A DNA stretch of 64,000 nt from Metabacillus bambusae (lineage in GTDB: Bacteria; Bacillota; Bacilli; Bacillales; Bacillaceae), in the NCBI RefSeq assembly GCF_017497975.1, contig NZ_JAGDEL010000013.1, positions 96,368 through 160,367 of the forward strand, in the 5' to 3' direction. Position 1 is the stretch's first letter. Each line of letters begins with the position of its first letter. A model generated the notes under the pieces. That model made no database searches. It was not told the DNA's origin and saw nothing but the letters and a program-made list of their open reading frames with translations. A program made the position numbers and the translations under genes. Shown one piece after another: positions 17,901 to 26,190 of the stretch.

Positions 17901-20075
17901 AATTGTTGTAACAGAATACTCATAATTCATACCAACATGAACAGATGTGTCAGTAAAAGAGTTTGTCGTTGCACTATCAATTAACTCAACAGATTCTGAG
18001 CCAACCACTTTACGATAGACGTTATATTTAACAGCTTCTTCTACAGACTTCCACGATAAAGTAACTGACGGTTTTGCATCGTCAATGTTTTTGTCTTCAA
18101 CCTTTAATTCAGAAGGAGCCAACAAAATTGGTGTGAGTTCAACACCATTTACAATCCCAGTGGAACCACCAAAATCAAAATTCATTTGACCGTCTTTAAT
18201 AGAAACTTGAGGAATCACCTTCTCTGTGTAATTTTTGCTAGGGGCTGAAATTTGTCCATAATCTTGTCCTTCAATATGAACTGTAGTTCTAGCACTACCT
18301 AAGAAATCTCCTACATACACCTTTACTGCATAAAGTCCGTTCGGAACATCTACATTAAATTTCCAACCCACATTAAAATAACCGAGCCAGTCACGCAGAA
18401 GATCTCCACCTGTTCCGCGGTCCCTGCCGATCATACCTGTTGCATCAACTATCCCATAACCTCTTTCCTTCGTATATAGTGTGGAAAGATTCACTTCTGT
18501 ATATCCTTCAGCAACTGGATTTCCAGCAAGTCCAAAATCAAATTTCGTCGTTGCCTTTTTCGTTTGAATGTTTACGACATCTGATTGCTCTGATTCACCT
18601 TTACCGTTAATCGCAGTGACAACCACATTATATTCCTTATCCTCTTCCATACCAGTAATATTCAATCTTGGAACTGTAGCTGTCCCGATTAAATCGTACT
18701 CACTATCAGTTGAAAGCTTACGATAAACCTTATAAATATCAGCTGATTCTACTTCATTCCAGGTTAATACAGCTCCTGCATTACTGATGCTACTTGCAAC
18801 TACACCAATTGGCTTAGCAGGTACATTTGCTGGTGGTTCAATATCGGTAACATAAGAAGATAGCGGAATATCAAGCTCTTTTACACGACCAGAAAGCAAC
18901 CTCGCAAGTTGAATCGCTCCATATTCTTGGAAATGTGTATTATCTTGTGAACCATTCGGGAACGCTGTATACATCCCTGGCTCAGTATGAAGAAATAAAG
19001 AAAGTGTCCCTTCAGGTCCAATTGAATCATAGTAAGCAACACTTAACGTACTAAGGTCTACTAAAGGCACTACAAGTTCTTCTGCTACTTCCTTCATCCC
19101 TTGTACATATTCAGGAAAACTAATATTGAATTTACCTGTATCTGCGTTAAAATCTCTGCGTCCCACAGGAGTAACCAATACTGGCTCTGCCCCACGTTGA
19201 CGAGCCCCGAAAATATATGTTTTTAAATAATTCTTATAATCTGGTACAGAAGCATACCGTTCAGGGCGACTGATTGTTGCATCATTGTGTCCAAATTGAA
19301 TAAAGAAATAGTCATTTGGTTTAAGTTCTCTTAAAACTTCATCAAGTCTGCCTTCATTAATAAATGATTTCGAGCTTCTCCCACCAATTGCATGGTTTTC
19401 AAATGTAATATCAGAGCTAAAGAAACGAGGTATCATTTGCCCCCAGCCTGCTTCCGGCTTCCAATACTCATCATATGTCTGCACTGTAGAGTCTCCTGCA
19501 ATAAACACGGTTGGATGCTCTCCAGCTGTTCGCTCTGGAAGCTTCTCAACGACTAATCCATTTAACTTAGGTGTTTCACCTGTAAATTCGAGCGTAAGTT
19601 GCCCATCAACAAGTGCGATATCAAATGATCTTTCTACAAATTCACCAGCCTGAATCGATGTATTTTGGATCTTTTGGATATTTTCCGCCTTCACACCAAT
19701 CTCAGTTGCTTCCTTCTCATCACCTGTTACCACCGTAATGGCATAATCTCCATTTGGAAGATCAACATTGAAAGAAGTTTCAACAGTCATCGTAAAATCT
19801 GATTTTAAAGGATCCGATGTTGCACGATCTGTTGCAGTCACCTTTGAAGGATCTGCAAAACCAAATGTACGTTCAGCCGTATAGCCTGTTTCATTGGTCA
19901 CTTTCGTATAGCCTTCCATAACTGCACTATTTCCAGTACCAAAATCAAATTTTTTCTCTATTAATTCTTCGGCATTTACATCGTGAGGTAAAATAGGAGC
20001 TGATGACAATAGAAGTAATAAACTAAGAAGTATAGCAAAAAACTTTTTTCCTTTGTTCTGTTTCTTAGTGTTCAA
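14997..20075 (-). CDS. Secreted multidomain rhamnogalacturonan acetylesterase / PL11 rhamnogalacturonan lyase
   Basis: This is a 1692-residue exoenzyme. In order: signal peptide 1-35; a beta domain opening with KFDFGTG (about 40-178); an SGNH esterase domain of the CE12 rhamnogalacturonan-acetylesterase type (about 188-405) with S196 in GDST, GHND at 262-265 and D378/H381; an Fn3 domain (about 419-505); a second KFDFG domain (509-648); two Fn3 domains (652-742, 750-836); a PL11 lyase domain from about 841 (QMEDLGRSPV, then many Asp-rich calcium-type loops such as DLDGDGEYE); Ig-like segments and a helical tail. It would remove acetyl groups and cut the rhamnogalacturonan backbone of pectin. 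It has no sortase motif. The start is TTG after AAAGGG. Confidence 0.92.
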   Translation of the reverse strand: MNTKKQNKGKKFFAILLSLLLLLSSAPILPHDVNAEELIEKKFDFGTGNSAVMEGYTKVTNETGYTAERTFGFADPSKVTATDRATSDPLKSDFTMTVETSFNVDLPNGDYAITVVTGDEKEATEIGVKAENIQKIQNTSIQAGEFVERSFDIALVDGQLTLEFTGETPKLNGLVVEKLPERTAGEHPTVFIAGDSTVQTYDEYWKPEAGWGQMIPRFFSSDITFENHAIGGRSSKSFINEGRLDEVLRELKPNDYFFIQFGHNDATISRPERYASVPDYKNYLKTYIFGARQRGAEPVLVTPVGRRDFNADTGKFNISFPEYVQGMKEVAEELVVPLVDLSTLSVAYYDSIGPEGTLSLFLHTEPGMYTAFPNGSQDNTHFQEYGAIQLARLLSGRVKELDIPLSSYVTDIEPPANVPAKPIGVVASSISNAGAVLTWNEVESADIYKVYRKLSTDSEYDLIGTATVPRLNITGMEEDKEYNVVVTAINGKGESEQSDVVNIQTKKATTKFDFGLAGNPVAEGYTEVNLSTLYTKERGYGIVDATGMIGRDRGTGGDLLRDWLGYFNVGWKFNVDVPNGLYAVKVYVGDFLGSARTTVHIEGQDYGQISAPSKNYTEKVIPQVSIKDGQMNFDFGGSTGIVNGVELTPILLAPSELKVEDKNIDDAKPSVTLSWKSVEEAVKYNVYRKVVGSESVELIDSATTNSFTDTSVHVGMNYEYSVTTIDRVDVETVPSMPLEVSMIDDSKPVPQAPENLEVGKVNKNDLTISWSEVEGAITYNIYRSEKKDGTYELVGKTDKTSYKDETDLTTIPYFYKVAAVNAGGISEHSDSVETPAVTVLKRQMEDLGRSPVSIKTEEGVHVSWRMLGTDPENISFNVYRDGEKLNSSPITSSTNFVDEDGRTDSVYEIRTVLDGKEQKSQDNTKVLSNNYLDIPLQKPENGVTPLGDPYSYRANDASVGDLDGDGEYEVVLKWDPTNSKDNSQAGYTGNVYIDAYELDGTLKWRIDMGKNIRAGAHYTQFLVYDFDGDGKAEIAMKTADGTVDGQGNVIGRADADHRNSSGYILQGSEFLTVFEGKTGKELQTTDYEPPRGDVSSWGDGYGNRVDRFLAGVAYLDGEQPSIVMARGYYTRTVLTAYNWRDGKLTKQWTFDSNDEGNQDYAGQGYHSLSVADIDKDGKDEIVYGQMVVDDDGTGLYTTGLGHGDALHVSDFLPERSGLEVYAVQEHKNGEYGYDMRDAATGDIIWGQKTGQDTGRGLTADIDPRHAGAEAWAISGAWNSKIGGLHTANGEKISESIPTSNFATWWDGDLLREVTDHNFDEAKGAGEGTIDKWDYENGKLVNLLTAEGTLSNNGTKGSPALQADLFGDWREEIIWRTEDSSALRIFMTTEKTDHRIFTLMHDPQYRLAIAWQNVGYNQPPHPSFFIGEGMKKPSAPNIDVVEIKRPDKTTPVTKHEIEGEENNHWYLEPVTVNFIAEDNDSGIDMTHYVLNEEVEQTGNSVKISNDGKHLLQYWSIDKAGNREEKNSVEINLDQTVPTITFSIKDAAEFSVDQEVRISCLAEDELSGISSSTCEDVTTPAYQLGLGTHSMKAEATDNAGNMANALVNFMVTVNYDSLGKLTEQFLVQSDNDGNNSKLFISKLEEAKASEEKGNKQARDGQIGAYINQVKAKSGKGLPEEQAEVLINLAQSILK

Positions 20076-20151
20076 TAAATTTTCATCCCTTTCAAAATTA
20101 GTTATTTATTTTGGAAATCTCTTGAGAAAAACTCACCTCCTACCACTTTTT

Positions 20152-20165
20152 AGAAAGCGTTTACA
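20152..20165. promoter_or_regulatory. cre-like / LacI-type operator upstream of the lyase gene
   Basis: AGAAAGCGTTTACA differs at the first base from the CcpA cre consensus TGWAANCGNTNWCA. It lies about 80 bases upstream of the lyase start. LacI-family sites look alike, so it could instead serve the LacI regulator at 21486. Confidence 0.45.
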
Positions 20166-20373
20166 GATGTATGCTATCTTTTTGTTCAATTATTTAGTAG
20201 TTAAAAAACAGATGTTATTGTTTAAAAAACAGTCATGGACTGAAAATGAATCTATTTAACTAGTAAAATAAATAAATCGATGGAACTATTTTATCTTTTT
20301 GGCGTTTCTTATCTCCTATCTTTTGATGTAGGTTTTTACAAAAGTGGAATGTGAGGATTCCTTATATATAAAT

Positions 20374-20412
20374 AGTAACGCGCCTCCATGGATGAAGGCG
20401 CGTTACTTTTTT
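20374..20412. terminator. Strong hairpin between the two pectin genes
   Basis: AGTAACGCGCC and GGCGCGTTACT form an 11-bp perfect stem. The T-run is on the plus strand, so termination of the minus-strand esterase transcript is less certain than the stem itself. Confidence 0.65.
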
Positions 20413-20491
20413 TGGAATTATAAAACATGTATCTGAGTTTGTTTGATCAAAATTGTAATTAAGTAACTGACAAATAATCATAGCGATTTCC

Positions 20492-21307
20492 TTATTTTTT
20501 ATCAGCAGGTGGATCGATATTGGTAACGTAAGAAGCAAGAGGAATACTAAGCTCTTTAATTCCACGGGATACCAAGCGAGCAATTTGAAGGGCTCCATTT
20601 TCCTGGAAATGGATATTATCATGTACACCTTTAGGGTACGCTTTATACATACCTGGTTTTGTGTGGAGAAATATAGAGAGTGTCCCTTTTGGACCAATTG
20701 TGTCATAGTATGCAACACTTGATAAACTTAAATCAACTAGTGGCACATCAAGTTCTGTTGCAATTTCTTTCATTGCTTTTACATATTCAGGAAAGCTAAC
20801 ATTAAACTTCCCAGTATCACGATTAAAATCCCTACTCCCAACAGGTGTTACTAAAATTGGCGTTGCTCCACGACCGCGTGCTCCATTAATATATAATTTT
20901 AAATAATTTTTATAGTCTGGCACAGTTGTGTAAAGGTCTGGGCGATTTTTTCTCGAATCATTGTGTCCAAATTGAATCAATAAGTAATCATTAGGTTTTA
21001 TTTTTCTTATGATGGTATCAAGTCTTCCTTCTTTAATAAATGATTTCGAACTTCTCCCCCTAAAAGCATGATTTTCAAACGTAATTTTAGGGCTGAAAAA
21101 TTTTGGTATCATTTGTCCCCAACCAGCTCTAGGCTTCGAAGTCTCATCATATGTCTGCACAGTTGAATCCCCTGCTATAAAAACTGTCGGATATTCTCCA
21201 GATTTTCGTTCGGGAAGCTTCAAGGATAAAACAGGCACCGAAATCAATAAAAGCAATAAACTAAGAATAATAACAACATTACCTTTTTTCTTCCCCCTAT
21301 TAAACAT
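20492..21307 (-). CDS. Secreted GDSL rhamnogalacturonan acetylesterase (CE12-type)
   Basis: This 271-residue protein has a hydrophobic N-terminal segment (about 11-29), then an SGNH hydrolase domain with S48 in GDST, GHND at 114-117 and the DNIHF block carrying the catalytic Asp and His. It resembles B. subtilis YesT. It is strikingly similar to residues 180-415 of the neighbouring fusion enzyme, including KLPER before the domain and SYVT after it, so it looks like a copy of that domain. It should deacetylate rhamnogalacturonan to help the lyase. It is transcribed in the same direction as the lyase but separated by about 415 bases and a hairpin, so it is probably a separate unit. Confidence 0.9.
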   Translation of the reverse strand: MFNRGKKKGNVVIILSLLLLLISVPVLSLKLPERKSGEYPTVFIAGDSTVQTYDETSKPRAGWGQMIPKFFSPKITFENHAFRGRSSKSFIKEGRLDTIIRKIKPNDYLLIQFGHNDSRKNRPDLYTTVPDYKNYLKLYINGARGRGATPILVTPVGSRDFNRDTGKFNVSFPEYVKAMKEIATELDVPLVDLSLSSVAYYDTIGPKGTLSIFLHTKPGMYKAYPKGVHDNIHFQENGALQIARLVSRGIKELSIPLASYVTNIDPPADKK

Positions 21308-21485
21308 ACGCTTCCTACCCTTCTTTTGAAAATTCCATTTATAGCATTACCTAAAAAATTCTTTAAAATGTATTAGTATTGCTACTCTTTATTTTAGCAT
21401 TTCATAAGGAACAATCTTACTCAATTGAAAAAAGTTTACGAATTTAATAATTTTATAATTGACAAATCATAGAAAAACAGAGAAA

Positions 21486-22550
21486 ATGAACGCGTGTACA
21501 TATTTTCGTTTGGAGGTGAATATCTTAGCTAATAGAAAAGATGTAGCAAAATTAGCTGGGGTGTCTGAAGCCACAGTATCACGCGTATTAAATAATATTG
21601 GACCGTTACGAGAAGAAACAAAACGTAAGGTCTTACTTGCGGCTGAAGAGCTTAACTATCACCCAAATGCAATTGCACAAAGCTTTGCAAGAGGTAAGAG
21701 TAATAATATAGGTGTCATTGTTCCTTATTTGCCAAAGGTTAACCTAATGTCGACACATTATTTTTCGGAGCTATTAAGCGGGATTGGTGCAACGCTTGGA
21801 GATCTGGGATATGGATTGCTCCTATTGTTTCAATCACCAGATGAACCAAAAGACTATGTTCAGCTTTTTCGTTCCCAAAAGGTAGATGGATGCATCATCC
21901 TTGGTTCAAAGAATGTTCCCGGTGAAGTCGAAGCACTTGAAAAACTCCATCAATTGAACCTGCCATATTGTCTTGTGAATCAAACCTTCTCGGGTTATTC
22001 TTTTCATTCTATTGATGCAGATCATAGTAGTGGTAGTTTTCAAGCAGTGTCCTCACTGTTAAAGAAAGGGTTTGAACACGTAATTTTTTTAAATGGTCCC
22101 TCTGAATATTCGAATAGTATTGAGCGTTTACATGGATATGAGGATGCAATCGGGAAAGCGGGAATTCAGCTAAATCAAGAGCTAATTTTCCAAGGGAATT
22201 ACAGCAGAAAAAGCGGTGTTCAAGCTGCTGACCAGATAGCTCCATTACTACCAGATTTCCAAGCCATTTATGCAGCAAATGACCGAATGGCTATTGGTCT
22301 TATGCAAGGGTTAAGCGAAAAAGGCTATCAGGCTGGCCGTGATTACGCACTAATTGGTTATGATGACTCTGAAATTTCAAGAATGACCTCTCCGCCACTT
22401 AGTACAGTAAAGGTGCCTCTTTTTGAAATGGGACAATTGGCAGCAAAAAAAGTTCTTCATTTAATCTCAATGGATAGTGAGGAAGCAAGCACTATACGTT
22501 TGCCGGTTACTTTGATAGAACGAGCATCCTCATTAATTAGCCGCTCATGA
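21486..22550 (+). CDS. LacI-family transcriptional regulator of the pectin/sugar locus
   Basis: The N-terminal helix-turn-helix reads NRKDVAKLAGVSEATVSRVLN, followed by the hinge and a periplasmic-binding-protein-like ligand domain ending near LIERAS. The protein probably senses a sugar released by the secreted enzymes and controls one or both flanking gene sets. The start is unclear. The best ribosome binding site, TTTGGAGGTGA (21510-21519), has TTA rather than TTG at the expected start at 21525. I list the upstream in-frame ATG 21486; GTG 21516 and TTG 21459 are alternatives. A hairpin follows the gene. Confidence 0.85.
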   Translation: MNACTYFRLEVNILANRKDVAKLAGVSEATVSRVLNNIGPLREETKRKVLLAAEELNYHPNAIAQSFARGKSNNIGVIVPYLPKVNLMSTHYFSELLSGIGATLGDLGYGLLLLFQSPDEPKDYVQLFRSQKVDGCIILGSKNVPGEVEALEKLHQLNLPYCLVNQTFSGYSFHSIDADHSSGSFQAVSSLLKKGFEHVIFLNGPSEYSNSIERLHGYEDAIGKAGIQLNQELIFQGNYSRKSGVQAADQIAPLLPDFQAIYAANDRMAIGLMQGLSEKGYQAGRDYALIGYDDSEISRMTSPPLSTVKVPLFEMGQLAAKKVLHLISMDSEEASTIRLPVTLIERASSLISRS

Positions 22551-22610
22551 ATTATTGCTTCAGATCATTCATGAGTGATTAGTCTCTAAAGATGCTGATT
22601 ACTTAGACAT

Positions 22611-22687
22611 GCACAAGCACCGCACAAACGATTAGAAGAAACCCTTAAAATAGCGCAGTTTCTCTTTAAGAAATGCGGCGCTTGTGC
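22611..22687 (+). terminator. Hairpin after the LacI gene
   Basis: GCACAAGC with CCGCA pairs with TGCGG and GCTTGTGC, enclosing a long loop. The T-tract that follows is short (CTTTACAAT), so termination may be partial. Confidence 0.6.
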
Positions 22688-22748
22688 TTTACAATATTGA
22701 ACTATCAACATCCTATTCTATAAAATAACGAGGAAAAGGGGATTATTT

Positions 22749-23909
22749 ATGGAAACGCTTAAAATTGGAATGATTGGTTATAAGTTTATGGGTAAAGCTC
22801 ACAGTCACGCATATCGTGACATTCCACTCTTTTTCCCAAAAACCATTCGTCCTGAGATGAAGGTTATTTGTGGACGTAATGCTAGCGGAGTAGCTGAAGC
22901 CGCTAAACAATTTGGCTGGGAGGAATATACAACAGACTGGCAAAGCCTTTTACAAAGAGATGATATTGATTTAATCGATATTAATGCACCTAGTAATGTA
23001 CATAAAGAAATAACAATTGCCGCTGCACAAGCGGGCAAACATGTTTTTTGTGAAAAACCGTTAGCGCTTACATTAGAGGATTCAAGAGAAATGCTCGAAG
23101 TTGTTGAAGCTGCCGGAGTTAAACATATGGTTGGATTTAATTATCGATTTGCTCCTGCTGTGATGCTTGCGAAAAAACTAATCGACGAAGGGAAATTAGG
23201 AGATATTTATCATTTCCGCGCTTGGTTTTTACAGGATTGGCTTGTCGATCCAAACTTCCCTCTTGCATGGAGACTACAGAAGGATATTGCTGGTTCAGGA
23301 TCTCATGGAGATTTAGGCGCACATCTCATCGATATGGCCCACTATCTAATTGGAGATATGACCGAAGTGATTGGCATGAACGATACATTCATTAAAGAAA
23401 GACCAATTCCTACTAATATGACTGGCTTATCTGCAACTGGTAGTGATAATGCAGAAAAAGGCGAAGTCACAGTTGATGACGCTACCCTATTTATGGCTCG
23501 TTTTGCTAACGGTGCCTTAGGAAGCTTTGAAGCTACTCGCTTTGCTTCAGGTCATCGCTGTACAAACTCCTTTGAAATCAATGGTAGTAAAGGAAGCGTC
23601 ATTTTCGACTTTGAACGCATGAATGAATTGCAAGTCTATTTCACCGACGACCGAGATGATGTGCAAGGCTTCCGTCGCGTATTAGCAACAGACCCTGCCC
23701 ACGCTTTTTCTGAAAACTGGTGGCCACCAGGACATACAATCGGTTATGAACATACATTTATTCACGAAATTGTTGAGTTAATGGAAGCCTTCCGCGAAGA
23801 CCGTCAGCCAGTTCCTAACTTCAAGGATGGTGTAAAATGCCAAGAAGTTTTAGAAGCAGTTGATCAATCAATTGAAAAACGCCAATGGATTAAAATTTCT
23901 GACGTATAA
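22749..23909 (+). CDS. Gfo/Idh/MocA-family sugar oxidoreductase
   Basis: The Rossmann start is IGMIGYKFMGKAHSHAY, followed by DINAPSNVHKEI and the family signature CEKPLALT with the catalytic lysine. The C-terminal part has the typical HGDLGAHLIDMAHY substrate-site histidines. At 386 residues it is normal length. It is an NAD(P)-dependent dehydrogenase acting on a sugar or sugar derivative. It is the first of three genes (oxidoreductase, ThuA-like, oxidoreductase) downstream of the LacI gene, and has AAAAGGGG before the start. Confidence 0.88.
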   Translation: METLKIGMIGYKFMGKAHSHAYRDIPLFFPKTIRPEMKVICGRNASGVAEAAKQFGWEEYTTDWQSLLQRDDIDLIDINAPSNVHKEITIAAAQAGKHVFCEKPLALTLEDSREMLEVVEAAGVKHMVGFNYRFAPAVMLAKKLIDEGKLGDIYHFRAWFLQDWLVDPNFPLAWRLQKDIAGSGSHGDLGAHLIDMAHYLIGDMTEVIGMNDTFIKERPIPTNMTGLSATGSDNAEKGEVTVDDATLFMARFANGALGSFEATRFASGHRCTNSFEINGSKGSVIFDFERMNELQVYFTDDRDDVQGFRRVLATDPAHAFSENWWPPGHTIGYEHTFIHEIVELMEAFREDRQPVPNFKDGVKCQEVLEAVDQSIEKRQWIKISDV

Positions 23910-23910
23910 C

Positions 23911-23950
23911 AAAAGCGGAAGCGCCTTGAACAGCCGCTTATCCACTGAAT
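23911..23950 (+). repeat. Short form of hairpin repeat family B
   Basis: AAAGCGGAAGCGCCTTGAAC is joined directly to CCGCTTATCCAC. These are the outer ends of the family seen in full at 56351, with the middle deleted. AAGCGG and CCGCTT can pair. Confidence 0.65.
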
Positions 23951-23970
23951 TTTATCTTAACTTAATCAAA

Positions 23971-24202
23971 AGCTCTTTTTATAACATTGTTGTTTATAAT
24001 TAGTTTCCTTGTACAAAAATTATTTAGGTTGATTGGAACGGATATGCGAGACTCCTGTGGGCACAGCGGGACAGGTGAGACTCATGCAGGCGCTATGCGC
24101 CGAGGTGGCTCACCGCTCGCCCCACGGAAAGCGAGCATCCTTTTTCTGTAATCAACCATTCCAAATACTTGTTATATAGCAACAAAGTTTGCGAAAACAG
24201 CC
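23971..24202 (+). repeat. MITE-like element (family A), full copy with perfect 8-bp target duplication
   Basis: The GC-rich core (GCGAGACTCC to GGAAAGCGAG) sits between AT-rich ends. The ends form imperfect inverted repeats: AGCTCTTTTTATAACATTGT on the left, and AGCAACAAAGTTTGCGAAAACAGCC on the right. TAATCAAA flanks both sides (23963-23970 and 24203-24210). It contains no transposase. Eight-base duplications and ends beginning GGCT are reminiscent of ISL3-type elements; that link is inference. It splits the oxidoreductase from the ThuA-like gene. Confidence 0.8.
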
Positions 24203-24227
24203 TAATCAAAAAAAGGAGTGTTGAAAA

Positions 24228-24962
24228 ATGAAAAAAAATGCATTGATCGTTTGGGGCGGTTGGGATGGCCATGAACCAGAGCAAGTCTCACATATTTTTA
24301 AAGGTATTCTTGAAGAAGAAAACTTTAATGTAGAGGTATCAAATTCACTAGATTCATATGCAGATCCTGAAAAGCTGAAATCATTAGATTTAATTGTTCC
24401 TCACTGGACAATGGGTGAAATTGATAAAAAGTATGTATTAAATATTTCTGATGCTGTTATGAGTGGTGTCGGGTTAGCTGGATGTCATGGTGGAATGTGT
24501 GACTCTTTCCGAAACAATGTTGATTGGCAATTTATGACCGGTGGAAATTGGGTAGCACATCCTGGAAATGATGGTGTTGAATATATGGTCAACATCAAAC
24601 ACTCCACAAGCCCTCTACTAGAAGGTTTCTCAGATTTCAAAGTCGTGAGTGAGCAATATTACCTTCATGTCGATCCAGCTGTGGAAGTGCTAGCTACAAC
24701 ACGATTCCCAGTAGTTGATGGACCACATGCAACGAATAAAGCAGTCGATATGCCTGTTGTATGGACGAAACGTTGGGGTCAAGGACATGTATTCTATAAT
24801 GCACTAGGCCACCAAGCTAATATTGTTGCTATGCCAGAGGTTTCCCTCATTATGCGCCGCGGATTTTTATGGGCTGCTAACGGAAAGAACAGCTCTGAAG
24901 CATTAGTAACATCAGCTAACGGCAATGGAAGTGTATATACCGGTATGGGAGATAGCCAATAA
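24228..24962 (+). CDS. ThuA-like protein (trehalose-utilisation family)
   Basis: This is a ThuA-family protein (glutamine-amidotransferase-like flavodoxin fold) of 244 residues, with GGWDGHEPEQ, LAGCHGGMCDSFR and the conserved histidine stretch SEQYYLHVDP. ThuA homologues sit beside Gfo/Idh/MocA dehydrogenases in clusters that handle 3-keto sugars, and that is the arrangement here. The exact reaction is not established for this subgroup. The start ATG follows AAAGGAGTG. It is preceded by a MITE-like insertion but probably still belongs with the flanking oxidoreductases. Confidence 0.85.
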   Translation: MKKNALIVWGGWDGHEPEQVSHIFKGILEEENFNVEVSNSLDSYADPEKLKSLDLIVPHWTMGEIDKKYVLNISDAVMSGVGLAGCHGGMCDSFRNNVDWQFMTGGNWVAHPGNDGVEYMVNIKHSTSPLLEGFSDFKVVSEQYYLHVDPAVEVLATTRFPVVDGPHATNKAVDMPVVWTKRWGQGHVFYNALGHQANIVAMPEVSLIMRRGFLWAANGKNSSEALVTSANGNGSVYTGMGDSQ

Positions 24963-25055
24963 TTTTATCATTTCCAGCGAGAGCACTGCACTGTAGCTAG
25001 ACAAGAAAACTCAGGATAAAAACTTTTCTTATCTAAAAAAATGGAGGTTCTACTA

Positions 25056-26153
25056 ATGAAAAAACTTAAAATTGGTATTGTCGGTTGTGGGAATATTAGT
25101 TCAATATACATGGAAAATTGTCAAAAGTTTGATCACCTTGAACTTGTTGCTTGTGCAGATTTAGATGAACAGCGTGCACAATCTCAAGCTGAAAAATACG
25201 GTGTACCCAAAGCTTGCTCAGTTAATGAGTTGCTTTCTGATCCTGACATTCAATTGGTTATTAACTTAACAATTCCAAAAGCACATGCAACGGTTTGTAT
25301 CCAAGCCCTTGAAGCAGGTAAGCATGTTTATACAGAAAAACCACTTGCCGTCACACGCGAAGAGGGTAAACAAATTTTAGAAACAGCTAAAAAACATAAT
25401 CTCTTAGTTGGCAGTGCACCTGACACCTTCTTAGGAGCAGGAATTCAAACAGCCATCCATCTAATTGAACAAGGTGAAATCGGCGTACCGATTGGGGCAT
25501 CTGCATTTATGATCCACCGTGGTCATGAGCATTGGCATCCAGATCCAGCCTTCTTCTATGACATTGGTGGCGGTCCAATGTTTGATATGGGACCATATTA
25601 TTTAACAGCATTAGTGTCACTTTTAGGACCGATTGAACGAATATCAGGTTCTACTCGTATTAGCTATCCAGAACGAACAGTAACAAGTGAACCAAAAGCA
25701 GGCACTAAAATTCAAGTTGCAACACCAACACATATTTCAGGTGTTATCGACTTTGCTTCGGGTGCAATTGGCTCAATCACAACAAGTTTTGACGCATTTG
25801 GCGGAACAACACTGCCACCTATTGAAATTTACGGTAGTGAAGGTACTTTGCTAGTTCCAGATCCAAACACATTTGGAGGTCCTGTGAGTATCAGAAAACG
25901 TGATGAAAAGGAATTTGTCGAAGTTCCATTATCATACGGCTATTCACAAAACAGCCGCGGACTTGGAGTAGCAGATATGGCTAAGGCAATTCTTAATGGG
26001 GGAAAATACCGTGCAAACGGAGAATTAGCCTATCATGTATTAGAAGCTATGCACGGCTTCCATGATTCCTCCGATAATGGAACACATTACAAGATGGAGA
26101 GTTCATGTGAAAGACCCGAGTCTTTGACTGTTGAACAACAGGTTTCTAAGTAG
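25056..26153 (+). CDS. Gfo/Idh/MocA-family oxidoreductase
   Basis: The NAD(P)-binding start is IGIVGCGNISSIYMEN and the catalytic signature YTEKPLAVT. A GGPMFDMGPYYLTALVSLLG block marks the substrate site. The first ATG of the frame (25041) overlaps the ribosome binding site GGAGG, so the ATG at 25056 is preferred. It follows the ThuA-like gene by about 90 bases and is probably co-transcribed. It is only distantly similar to the oxidoreductase at 22749, so the two likely act at different steps. Confidence 0.88.
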   Translation: MKKLKIGIVGCGNISSIYMENCQKFDHLELVACADLDEQRAQSQAEKYGVPKACSVNELLSDPDIQLVINLTIPKAHATVCIQALEAGKHVYTEKPLAVTREEGKQILETAKKHNLLVGSAPDTFLGAGIQTAIHLIEQGEIGVPIGASAFMIHRGHEHWHPDPAFFYDIGGGPMFDMGPYYLTALVSLLGPIERISGSTRISYPERTVTSEPKAGTKIQVATPTHISGVIDFASGAIGSITTSFDAFGGTTLPPIEIYGSEGTLLVPDPNTFGGPVSIRKRDEKEFVEVPLSYGYSQNSRGLGVADMAKAILNGGKYRANGELAYHVLEAMHGFHDSSDNGTHYKMESSCERPESLTVEQQVSK

Positions 26154-26190
26154 GTTTTATTTATATTTTAGTCTTACTTACTAGAATATT

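Noticed and set aside
20362..20718. 118-codon frame overlapping the GDSL esterase
   Set aside because: It is an alternative frame of the esterase end and of the hairpin region, with no ribosome binding site.
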